Source: Clostridia bacterium
GTDB taxonomy: Bacteria; Bacillota; Clostridia; Lachnospirales; WQUN01
Reading direction: 5' to 3'
Length of the DNA: 14,789 nucleotides
Assembly (NCBI GenBank): GCA_025997155.1
Contig: BNUF01000051.1
Span: 1 to 14,789, forward strand
A program made the position numbers and the translations under genes. Numbering within the stretch: position 1 is the first letter of the stretch; each line of letters starts with the position of its first letter. Shown in pieces: positions 7,409 through 14,671 of the stretch. The notes beneath the pieces were generated by a model. It had not been told where the DNA came from. It saw only the letters and a list, made by a program, of their open reading frames with translations, and searched no databases.

Positions 7409-8359
7409 TCAGCGTCCCTCTAAGGAGAGGTAGTTGTACAGCACCTCGCCGTTTTTGCCGTGTACGCTCTCGACCGTCCCCGCGCCGTTTCGCGCCGAAA
7501 GGACGACATACCGCTCAAAAGTCCTCTTGTCAATCAGTTCCGACAGGTAGAGCTTGTTTTTTGCGTCCAGATAACTTTCGCCGTGTACCGTGCAATAAAT
7601 TTTTATCCCCGCGCCGATTATCTCGGAAATCGCCGAAATATCCCCGCTGTGTCCGATTTCGTCGGCGGCGATTATGCGCGGGGACATTGAACGCAAAAGC
7701 AGCATCATTCCGATATCCTTTCGGCAAGCGTCCAAAACGTCTGTGCGTATCCCCACATCGTTTTGCGGAACTCCCATATACGTCCCCGCGATTTCGGAGC
7801 GTTCGTCCGCCACCCCGCAGGAATACCCGCGGTTGCTCATTATCCGCACAAGGTCGCGCAAAAGCGTCGTTTTCCCCGCGCAGGGCGGCGAAATTATGAG
7901 CGTGTGGCGCGGGGACTCCCCCAGAAACGACATAACGTTCTCCCCGCAGCCCTTGACTTCGTGGGATATGCGTATGTTAAGCCCGCTAAGGTTTTTCATC
8001 GTCTTTATCTCGCCGTTTACGACGACGGGTTGTCCGCAGATTCCGACGCGATGCCCGCCCGAAAGCGTGATATATCCCTGTTTCATCTGCTCCTCAAAGG
8101 CATAGGGGGAATATCCGCTCATAAGTTCCATAATCTGGGAAATATCGTCTTTTTGCGCCAAAACTATGCCTTTTTCCCCGCCCTTCACAAGCCCTTCCTT
8201 TGACAAAAAAAATTCCGCGCTGTCTATGGTCAGTATTATCGGCTTGCCGACTCTCACGCGGATTTCCCGCACTCTCTGAAACACGTTTTCGCTTATCTTC
8301 CCGAACATATCCTTTAACCGTGACGGCATATAATTAAGGATTATTTGCTTGTGGCACAT
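7409..8359 (-). CDS. spoIIIAA: Stage III sporulation protein AA-like ATPase
   Basis: A secretion-type (VirB11/GspE-like) ATPase. In spore formers it powers the SpoIIIA-SpoIIQ channel between mother cell and forespore. Visible motifs, numbered from the chosen start: VREIRVRVGKPI near the N-terminus, GGHRVGICG mid-protein, Walker A SPPCAGKTTLLRDL, ADERSEIAG, Walker B-like RIIAADEIG, and a late CTVHGES as in the family. ATG 8359 gives 316 residues, close to the family norm of about 310, and GAGGGG lies about 10 nt upstream. A longer reading frame to 8428 would add a poorly conserved basic tail. The next family genes, spoIIIAB to AH, are absent: the stop is 4 bp from the convergent subunit I stop. 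No good sigma-A promoter is seen in the 89 bp upstream, so it may be read through from the lipid operon or use a sporulation sigma factor. Confidence 0.93.
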   Translation of the reverse strand: MCHKQIILNYMPSRLKDMFGKISENVFQRVREIRVRVGKPIILTIDSAEFFLSKEGLVKGGEKGIVLAQKDDISQIMELMSGYSPYAFEEQMKQGYITLSGGHRVGICGQPVVVNGEIKTMKNLSGLNIRISHEVKGCGENVMSFLGESPRHTLIISPPCAGKTTLLRDLVRIMSNRGYSCGVADERSEIAGTYMGVPQNDVGIRTDVLDACRKDIGMMLLLRSMSPRIIAADEIGHSGDISAISEIIGAGIKIYCTVHGESYLDAKNKLYLSELIDKRTFERYVVLSARNGAGTVESVHGKNGEVLYNYLSLEGR

Positions 8360-8448
8360 ATATAACCCACCCCTCGGCTCGTTTATATATGTATATGTCC
8401 GTCTTTTTTTGTTTATTAAAAAAAACATTTTTAAGCGACATTCATTAA
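8360..8448 (-). other. A+T-rich spacer between the pepM-like gene and spoIIIAA
   Basis: This 89-bp gap is the only real intergenic space in the minus-strand run. Read on the minus strand it holds a run of eight T and one of seven A with only a weak A/T hairpin between them, then a CATATACATATATAAA stretch. I find no convincing rho-independent terminator and no -35/-10 pair with 16-18 bp spacing. The CATATA-type repeats could serve as a -10 for a sporulation sigma factor, but this is a guess. Confidence 0.4.
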
Positions 8449-9762
8449 TTATATTCCGTTGGTTATGAGTTCGATTACTTCCTTAATCGGCATACAATAT
8501 CTCTCGCCCGCCTCTTTGCTCCGTCCGTTTTCAAGGATAGTCCTCGCGGTATTGACCATAGCCGGATAAGCCGCCCGCAAAAGATGATTCGCGTAAATGA
8601 TTATGTTCGCTCCCTTTTCGCGGAGTTCGTCCTCCGTTATCTGGTTATATGTCGTCGGCACTACTATAAGCGGTATATCCCTTGAAAATTTTCTGAAACT
8701 ATCCATAAACTCAAAAACATCCCGCCCGTCGGCGGACGCGCTGTGTATCATTATTCCGTCCGCCCCCGCGTATACGTATTGCTCCGCCCTGAAAAAAGCG
8801 TCGCCCACGCCGTTTCCCGCAATCAGGCTTTCGATTCTGGCGAACACGCAAAAATCCCGCGTAACCTGCGCCTGTTTTCCTAACCGTATCTTGTCGGCGA
8901 ATTCTTTCGGGTCGGCGAGGCTTTGCTTGACGCTTGCGCCGAACAGCGAATTTTTTTTAAGCCCCGTTTTGTCCTCTATAATTACGGCGGAAACGCCCAG
9001 TCTTTCCAATGTCCGCACGGTATAGGCGAAATGCGCGGGTACTCCTCCCGTGTCGCCGTCAAGAATTATGGGTTTCGCGCTGACTTCCATTATCTCGTTT
9101 ATCGTGTGAAGCCTGTCGGACAAATCCACCAGTTCGATATCAGGTTTGCCTTTGAACGTCGAATCGCACAGACTGCTAACCCACATAGCGTCAAATTCGC
9201 GGATTTCGCCGTTCGCCTCGTCCGTTATTTTCGTGTTCTCCACAATCAGGGCGGATAAACCGTTTGACGCCTCAAGAACGCGGATATACGGCTTTATCTT
9301 CAACATTCTTTTGAGCGTACTTCGGCGGTAATCGGGGGTGTTCTGGATAGCGTGATATTTATCCGACATTTCCGCCGTAAGAATACCCCGCGTATACGGA
9401 ATCTCAATCAGTTCGCCGCCCCACTCCGCAAGCGTCTCTATAACCTTTTGCCGTACAAGGCTTTGTACGCCTGTTTTCCAGTCGTCGCCGTGAAGAACAA
9501 AATTCGGTCTAAGCCGCCTGAGGTTTTCCGTATAGTCAAGCGTTTCCTGCTTGACGACAGCATATACGTTCTTAATGTTTTCAAACACTTTTTCACGGAT
9601 AGAATAATTAAGAATCGGTATCCGTTTGTATGCCGCGATTGCCTCGTCCGTAAGCACCCCGATTGTAACTATGCCGTATTTCGCGCCCTCGTTTATTATA
9701 TTTATATGTCCGCTATGCAAAATATCGGCGGACATAGAGATATAAACATTCTTATTTTCCAA
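8449..9762 (-). CDS. Cytidylyltransferase-phosphoenolpyruvate mutase fusion
   Basis: Two-domain enzyme of C-P bond (phosphonate) synthesis. Residues 1 to about 135 are a TagD-like nucleotidyltransferase with H16-S-G-H19 (HxGH). Residues about 155-437 are a PEP mutase of the isocitrate lyase superfamily, which converts phosphoenolpyruvate to phosphonopyruvate. Its Mg-binding D235 and D237 (LDGDTGG), the EDK (263-265) and the diagnostic KKNS loop (269-272) are intact, separating it from hydrolases and lyases of the fold. The expected ISST-type motif of the transferase domain reads RGILTAEM (125-132), an odd divergence. The 437 residues match known fusions such as AepX of Bacteroides. The start is TTG 9762 with AAAGGGG 8 nt upstream; it overlaps the previous gene by 11 nt. 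Last gene of the six-gene set; no decarboxylase or transaminase partner is in the window. Confidence 0.93.
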   Translation of the reverse strand: MENKNVYISMSADILHSGHINIINEGAKYGIVTIGVLTDEAIAAYKRIPILNYSIREKVFENIKNVYAVVKQETLDYTENLRRLRPNFVLHGDDWKTGVQSLVRQKVIETLAEWGGELIEIPYTRGILTAEMSDKYHAIQNTPDYRRSTLKRMLKIKPYIRVLEASNGLSALIVENTKITDEANGEIREFDAMWVSSLCDSTFKGKPDIELVDLSDRLHTINEIMEVSAKPIILDGDTGGVPAHFAYTVRTLERLGVSAVIIEDKTGLKKNSLFGASVKQSLADPKEFADKIRLGKQAQVTRDFCVFARIESLIAGNGVGDAFFRAEQYVYAGADGIMIHSASADGRDVFEFMDSFRKFSRDIPLIVVPTTYNQITEDELREKGANIIIYANHLLRAAYPAMVNTARTILENGRSKEAGERYCMPIKEVIELITNGI

Positions 9763-10399
9763 TCCAGTCGCCCCTTTTAGACAATCTTCCGAAAAGTTTC
9801 AGAACGCTAGCACACCCTGTTTTTACGTTATGGATAAACCTAGGTTTCGTCATATAATCTTCCGCGTTTTTGCCGTCTTTTTGCAAGTCACCTTCAAAGA
9901 ATAAGTAATCCGAAAGGAGAGTATCCAAATCGGGGATAGAATATTTGTAGTAGGGCTTAGGCATCTTGACCGCGTCCGTTTCTTTTACGATAAGAGATAC
10001 GAACGTCATACAGTTATGCGTTTTGTATATTGTAAAACCGTGCAAAACAGGCATAGTAACCATTGAAAACAAGTTGAACATATACTCCTTATCGTTTTCG
10101 ATTTCGTTTACCATAGCCTTGATTTTCGTCATTTTATCTTTCTCTACGGGAAGGGCGAACACCTTCGCCCGAAATTTTTCGTTGTCGCCATAAGCGTAAC
10201 AACTTCGGAACTCGCGCATAATTCCCGAATTTAACGGCTCGTAATGTTTTCTCCTTGAGAAGGATACAAACTCTGTCAAGGTGTCGTCAAAAGAAACGGC
10301 TATATGAGTATAGTCATATTTAGTAAGTTTTCTTACAAAATTTCCAAGCCCCGTCAACGCTTTAACCAAAACGATATAAATATATTCAGGAGTCTCCAT
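9752..10399 (-). CDS. Putative permuted NlpC/P60 (YiiX/YebB-like) thiol protein
   Basis: A 215-residue protein that resembles the circularly permuted papain-fold group, in which the catalytic His comes before the Cys. The sequence shows [10 protein letters not shown] (His32) followed by [19 protein letters not shown], the family-like 'phenylalanine-Ser-x-x-Arg-Lys' piece, and later THNCMTFVS (Cys130 at a helix start). Members act as amidases, peptidases or lipid acyl-transfer enzymes; the substrate here is unknown. No signal peptide or membrane helix is visible, so a cytosolic or membrane-peripheral role is likely. The start is ATG 10399 with GGAGAA just upstream; it overlaps the CDP-alcohol transferase by 14 nt and the pepM-like gene by 11 nt. 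Its place between two headgroup enzymes suggests a lipid substrate. Assignment from motifs only, so moderate certainty. Confidence 0.65.
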   Translation of the reverse strand: METPEYIYIVLVKALTGLGNFVRKLTKYDYTHIAVSFDDTLTEFVSFSRRKHYEPLNSGIMREFRSCYAYGDNEKFRAKVFALPVEKDKMTKIKAMVNEIENDKEYMFNLFSMVTMPVLHGFTIYKTHNCMTFVSLIVKETDAVKMPKPYYKYSIPDLDTLLSDYLFFEGDLQKDGKNAEDYMTKPRFIHNVKTGCASVLKLFGRLSKRGDWIGK

Positions 10400-11054
10400 C
10401 GTTTTTCTCCGTCTCTTTTAACCTTTTGAATAATTGAAGCGTCAGGCGTATCGTCTCAAAATACATAGGTATGCCGCCTATAAGAAGCATAACGTCTCCG
10501 AATTTCACCCCGAATCCGCCCAGAGCGGCAATCGGAGTTTTATAAAAAACCATACCGCCCGCACACAATATAACGAGCGTTATATGGCTTTCGATAGGTC
10601 CCAGCCTCGGGAATCGGAACTCTTTTAGGTAAAGGATATAATTCATAGAAACGAACATTAGAAGGGCGTACAGTGGGACTAAAAAAATCGCCGTCTCAAA
10701 GCTGACTATGTTCGCGAACGCCAACGCTATAAGGAGGTAGGTTATATGCAAAACGTCCGTTAGGAGGTCGAGGAACGCCCCCGTCTTTGACGACATATTT
10801 TTTGTACGGGCGACGTATCCGTCAAGGTCGTCGAACACGAGATGCCCGACTATCCCGAATATCGTGCCAAACAGAAACCACGGCGAAAACTTAGCGCAAA
10901 AGGCGCAAATAATCCCGAACAAACCGCACAACGCGCCGACTAGGGTAATCTGGTTGGGCGTGGCGTTTTTGGGAAGCCGTTCGCCGACTGTCCTGTACAG
11001 AAACCGCTGAAATCCCGTTTCGAGTTTGCTCGGTATTATCTTTTCTACCTCCAT
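10386..11054 (-). CDS. CDP-alcohol phosphatidyltransferase family protein
   Basis: Integral-membrane enzyme that swaps CMP for a second alcohol, making a phospholipid-type bond. The full catalytic signature D-x2-D-G-x2-A-R-x8-G-x3-D-x3-D is present: D75, D78, G79, A82, R83, G92, D96 and D100. About six hydrophobic helices follow the pattern of the family; 222 residues is a normal length. The signature does not tell whether the nucleotide donor is CDP-diacylglycerol (as in PgsA, PssA) or a CDP/CMP-headgroup with diacylglycerol as acceptor (as in choline/ethanolamine phosphotransferases). A cytidylyltransferase-PEP mutase two genes downstream favours the second. The ATG has GGGAG 8 nt upstream. 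It starts 3 nt after the radical SAM gene and overlaps the next gene by 14 nt. Confidence 0.93.
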   Translation of the reverse strand: MEVEKIIPSKLETGFQRFLYRTVGERLPKNATPNQITLVGALCGLFGIICAFCAKFSPWFLFGTIFGIVGHLVFDDLDGYVARTKNMSSKTGAFLDLLTDVLHITYLLIALAFANIVSFETAIFLVPLYALLMFVSMNYILYLKEFRFPRLGPIESHITLVILCAGGMVFYKTPIAALGGFGVKFGDVMLLIGGIPMYFETIRLTLQLFKRLKETEKNDGDS

Positions 11055-11057
11055 ATT

Positions 11058-12392
11058 TCAGACTCCCTTTTCCTTTTTGAAAATCCCTTTGACAAAGGCT
11101 TTCAAATACCCCTTATAATCGAGAAAATCATACACGCCTTGTCTCTTTGCAAGTAGCAGCAATTTTATCAGCAATATGTAATAGTGAAAATAATACCGCC
11201 TAATCCCGATATCGGGACGCGCCACAACGTGCAGATAGTCCCAGTGTTCAGGGTTTTTCGTTATAATGCGGTTTTCGTAACGGTTGTATATGTCAAGCCC
11301 TAATTCAGGGGTAAATATCGAGACGGCGGCGTGTTTGATTTTATGCAGTCTAATCCATTTGTACATCTCCGCGAAATCCCGCGCCGTAATGTCTAAATCC
11401 ACAATAAACAAGCCCATTATATTTATGCCGATATCGTTCAAAAAGTCAACACACTCGATATTAGCGTCGGTATTTGTGTGCTTGTTGTAGTTGTCGAGCC
11501 GTTTGTCGTCTATCGCCTCAAGCCCCGCCAAAATATAATAAAAGCCGATTTCTTTCAAACCTCTAACCAGTTCCTTGTTGTTGATAATGAAATCAACCCT
11601 CCCGTAACACACATACTTTTTCTTTATGCCGCGTTTTTTTACAAGTTCTTTAAATTTCTCAATCCGCTTTGGTGAAATCAAAAAATCGTCGTCGATTATA
11701 AAAATATTCTCACATTCTATATTTTCTATCTCGCTTACAACGTCTTCAATGTCGCGGGTTACATATTTCCCGCGGTTAAGCGTACTCCGATAGCAGAAAT
11801 TGCAGTCGTAAGCACAGGAGTAAGCCGTTCGCAAGTGGGCGCAGGGCAGCAGCTCCAAATACCTGTAATTGCTTAAATGGCTGTAAAAATAGCTTCGGTC
11901 GGGTAGGGGCAAACGCTTGATATCAAAGGGTTCGGCGGCGTTTTTTACCCAATGCCCCTCTTTTTTATAGCAAATGCCCGTGATTTCCTCCAAATTTTTA
12001 AGTTCCAGTATATCAAGTATTTTGAACACGTCAAAAGTCGTCAGAATATAATCCACTTCGGCGGAGTAAAGACGTTCCCAGTTATGCTGGACGTGTATCC
12101 CGCCCGCGATTGTCACGGCGTTTTCCCGTTTCGCCGCCGCGCAGTATTCTTTCATAAAATTTTCCTGTCTGGCGCGTCCGCATACATAGAAAACATCGGG
12201 CGAAAACTCCGATATTTTATCCCTCACGCTTTTTTCCTCGACCGCTTTATCAAAAACCTCCGTCTCATACCCCGCCCCCCGCAACACAGGCACGATATAC
12301 TCAAGTTCAAGAGGTTCGTTTTCGATTACTCCCGCGAAATTATATTTAGTCCTTGAGATTTCGGGGTGTACTAACAGTACGCGTTTACTCAT
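11058..12392 (-). CDS. B12-binding domain radical SAM protein
   Basis: Radical enzyme with an N-terminal cobalamin-binding Rossmann domain (residues about 3-150; VLLVHPE and TIAGGIHVQ are the typical first and fourth strands). A radical SAM barrel follows (about 183-400), with the 4Fe-4S motif CAYDCNFC (C193, C197, C200). The DxHxxG motif of B12 'base-off' proteins is absent, as in many enzymes of this class. Members methylate unactivated carbons or phosphinates, or rearrange and cyclise substrates, including in hopanoid and tetraether lipid synthesis. The C-terminal ~60 residues are Lys/Tyr/Leu-rich, perhaps membrane-associated. The 444 residues are typical. ATG 12392 has GAGGG 8 nt upstream and overlaps the acyl-CoA synthetase by 8 nt. 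The chemistry is clear in class, but the substrate is unknown. Confidence 0.92.
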   Translation of the reverse strand: MSKRVLLVHPEISRTKYNFAGVIENEPLELEYIVPVLRGAGYETEVFDKAVEEKSVRDKISEFSPDVFYVCGRARQENFMKEYCAAAKRENAVTIAGGIHVQHNWERLYSAEVDYILTTFDVFKILDILELKNLEEITGICYKKEGHWVKNAAEPFDIKRLPLPDRSYFYSHLSNYRYLELLPCAHLRTAYSCAYDCNFCYRSTLNRGKYVTRDIEDVVSEIENIECENIFIIDDDFLISPKRIEKFKELVKKRGIKKKYVCYGRVDFIINNKELVRGLKEIGFYYILAGLEAIDDKRLDNYNKHTNTDANIECVDFLNDIGINIMGLFIVDLDITARDFAEMYKWIRLHKIKHAAVSIFTPELGLDIYNRYENRIITKNPEHWDYLHVVARPDIGIRRYYFHYYILLIKLLLLAKRQGVYDFLDYKGYLKAFVKGIFKKEKGV

Positions 12393-14079
12393 CGTCGTCG
12401 CCCTCTTTTGCCATTAACCGCCTGTAATCGGTTTTGCCCACGGGAGTCGTGGGAAGGACGTTTCTAAACTCGATTTCATAGGGCATAGAATATTTTGACA
12501 GATTTTTGGCGCAGTGTTCCGTGATTTCGTTTCTGATTTCGTCCGTCGGGGCGGCGTTGTCTTTAAGCACGACAAAAGCTTTCGGCACTTGTTTTTTGTA
12601 CTTGTGTTTCACGCCGACGACGGCGGACACCAGTATCCGCGGGTGAGCGTCAAGCACGTTTTCTATCTGCTGCGGGTGTACGTCGTACCCGGAGGATTTT
12701 ATCATTCGTTTTATGCGTCCCACAAAATATACGAACCCGTCCTCGTCCATATACCCAAGGTCGCCTGTGTGAAGCCACGTAACCCCGTCCTCGTGGGTTT
12801 TAAGCGTGTCCGCCGTCTCTTTCGGATTGTTCAGATACCCGAGCATAAGGGTAGGCCCCGATATGACAATTTCGCCTCTGTCGCCGTAGGGGAGCGTGTC
12901 GCAAGTACCCTCTCTCACGATTTTATAGTACATATCGGGGTAGGGCACGCCGATGCTGTTCTCGCGGTACTCCCCTAGGGGCATAAGACAGCTCCCCGTC
13001 ACGCACTCGGTCAAGCCGTACCCCTCCCGCACCGAAACGTCCGCGCCTTGTTCTCTAAGAAACTTGTCAACCTTGTTTTTCAAGCCCGCGGACAGCGAAT
13101 CCCCGCCTGAAATAGCCGCCTTGAGAAACGACAAATCCACGTCTTTCATATTTTCGTTTTTAAGCAGCGCCTCGTACAGCGTGGGTACTCCCGCAATCAG
13201 ACTCGGCTTATATTTAGTCAGTAGTTTATGAAATTCCGGCACCTTAAAACGCGGCAAAACGATACAAGTCATTCCGAAATAAAGAAACGAATGTATGCAT
13301 ATTCCCAGCCCGAAACCGTGAAATATAGGCATAATCGCAAGCACGGAATACGGGATTTTCAGACAGGCGCAAGCCTCCACGCCCTGCGCCGCCACCGCGT
13401 TGACGTTCAGGTTTGTTAAAACAATCCCTTTGGGTATGCCCGTCGTCCCGCCGCTGTACAGGATAACCGCCTTTTCCTTGCCCGTAAGCCTAGCGTCCGT
13501 TTCGCCCCCACGCCCTCTTTTGATAAACTTTCCCCAGGACACCGCCTTGTTGATACTTTTAATCTTTCCGACATTCGACAAATAGTATCCCGCTCCCACA
13601 ACAAAGGGCATAGAGACTCCGACGGAAACGCTTATAACCTCTTTCACCTTAGTTTCTTTTATAATCCTCAACGCTTTTTCCACGGCAAAATCCACAATCA
13701 CAAGCATTTTGCTTTCGGACATTAGGAGGTAGTTTTTTAGCTCGTTTTCGGCGGACAGAGGGTGGGTCATACTCGAAACCGCTCCGATTTTATTAAGCGC
13801 GTAAAAAACGATTATTGCCTCGGGAGTGTTAGGCATACAAACCGTCACGACGTCGCCGATACCTATGCCCGATTGTTTAAACGCCCTCGCGCATTTTTCA
13901 ATATCCTCAATCAGCTTTTTGTAGGAAAACAAGCTGCCGAAATAATTCAGCGCGGTATTTTCGGGGTATTTCTCCGCCGCCAGCTCAAGCGCGCCGTAAA
14001 TCGATATGTCCGGGTAATCCAAATGCTCCCTTACGCCCTTGTAGTACTTATACCATGGTGCTTTCAACTCGTTTCTCAT
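12385..14079 (-). CDS. Acyl-CoA synthetase, AMP-forming (long-chain fatty acid ligase type)
   Basis: Activates a carboxylic acid, probably a fatty acid, as acyl-AMP and then a thioester. Motifs in order: P-loop YSGGTTGIPKG (208-218), GYGLTE (353-358), WLHTGDLGYMDEDG (435-448), GRIKRMIKSSGYDVHP (454-469), and the C-terminal catalytic lysine in TPVGKTDYRRL (K549). All regions for both half-reactions are intact; 564 residues is the usual length. No carrier-protein or other domain is fused, and chain length cannot be read from the sequence. ATG 14079 overlaps the plsC-like stop (ATGA), so the acyl ligase and the acyltransferase are coupled, which suits a ligase-to-acyltransferase handover. The last codons overlap the radical SAM start by 8 nt. 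Confidence 0.94.
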   Translation of the reverse strand: MRNELKAPWYKYYKGVREHLDYPDISIYGALELAAEKYPENTALNYFGSLFSYKKLIEDIEKCARAFKQSGIGIGDVVTVCMPNTPEAIIVFYALNKIGAVSSMTHPLSAENELKNYLLMSESKMLVIVDFAVEKALRIIKETKVKEVISVSVGVSMPFVVGAGYYLSNVGKIKSINKAVSWGKFIKRGRGGETDARLTGKEKAVILYSGGTTGIPKGIVLTNLNVNAVAAQGVEACACLKIPYSVLAIMPIFHGFGLGICIHSFLYFGMTCIVLPRFKVPEFHKLLTKYKPSLIAGVPTLYEALLKNENMKDVDLSFLKAAISGGDSLSAGLKNKVDKFLREQGADVSVREGYGLTECVTGSCLMPLGEYRENSIGVPYPDMYYKIVREGTCDTLPYGDRGEIVISGPTLMLGYLNNPKETADTLKTHEDGVTWLHTGDLGYMDEDGFVYFVGRIKRMIKSSGYDVHPQQIENVLDAHPRILVSAVVGVKHKYKKQVPKAFVVLKDNAAPTDEIRNEITEHCAKNLSKYSMPYEIEFRNVLPTTPVGKTDYRRLMAKEGDDDE

Positions 14080-14660
14080 TCTTCACCCCGCGCCTTATTA
14101 TCAATAATTAACTGCCTTATGGTGCAAAAAAGCAACCCGTTCGCGTCTTCCGCCGTAAGTTCCGATATATCTAAAGGTTTCCCGAAAACGACCTTCAAAT
14201 CCTTGCTCCGAAACGTATACTCGCCCGTAATCGAATACGGAACTATAATACTGCCCGTCCTTTTCGCCATAACGACCGCGCCGAATTTGAAGGGCAGCAA
14301 AATTTCGGCGGTATAGTTTCTTTTCGCCTCCGGCGAGACGTTTATCAACGCGCCTTTGTTCAAACAGGCAATTGCCGAAACCAGCGCGTCCTTGTTTTTA
14401 TCCGCCTTCAAATCCACGGGAATACTGCCTATACCTCTGAAAAACCAGCCCAGTTTGCCGTTATGCAATTCTTTTTTTGCCAATGTATGTACGGTTCTTT
14501 TCGTACAGCAATCTACGAGAACAGGGTCGAGAGCGTGTTTGTGGTTGCCCGCGAGAACCGCCGCGCCGACTTTCGGGATATAATCCGCGTTCACTATAAC
14601 GGGGTTAAACAAAAGCCGAAACAGCGGTATCAACACACTTCTGAATAATTTGTATACCGT
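14076..14660 (-). CDS. plsC: 1-acyl-sn-glycerol-3-phosphate acyltransferase family protein (PlsC-like)
   Basis: Membrane-bound acyltransferase that moves an acyl chain to a glycerol-phosphate-type acceptor. The family H-x4-D catalytic pair is present (NHKHALD, H40 and D45), followed by FRGIGSIPVD and the substrate motif SPEAKR (109-114, where most members read PEGTR), then VPYSI. A basic-hydrophobic N-terminal stretch (YKLFRSVLIPLFRLLF) is the membrane anchor. The start is unclear: a perfect AGGAGG (14668-14673) points to codon 14658-14660, which is ACG, giving VYKLFR directly after it as in relatives; no ATG, GTG or TTG lies in frame there. Canonical alternatives are GTG 14636 (loses the anchor) and TTG 14702 or ATG 14774 (overlap the ATPase gene). 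The stop overlaps the acyl-CoA synthetase start. Confidence 0.88.
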   Translation of the reverse strand, partial: TVYKLFRSVLIPLFRLLFNPVIVNADYIPKVGAAVLAGNHKHALDPVLVDCCTKRTVHTLAKKELHNGKLGWFFRGIGSIPVDLKADKNKDALVSAIACLNKGALINVSPEAKRNYTAEILLPFKFGAVVMAKRTGSIIVPYSITGEYTFRSKDLKVVFGKPLDISELTAEDANGLLFCTIRQLIIDNKARGEE

Positions 14661-14671
14661 GTCAATCCCTC

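Noticed and set aside
7417..7430. Inverted repeat CCTCT-AAGG-AGAGG as a possible terminator at the convergent junction
   Set aside because: The stem is only 5 bp, it lies inside the spoIIIAA coding end, and no T-tract follows on either strand.
8360..8428. Longer N-terminus of spoIIIAA from 8428
   Set aside because: The added 23 residues come from A-rich spacer, lack an SD, and exceed the family length; ATG 8359 has a strong SD.
8360..8448. Rho-independent terminator or sigma-A promoter before spoIIIAA
   Set aside because: The T and A runs form only a weak A/T stem, and no -35/-10 pair with correct spacing was found.
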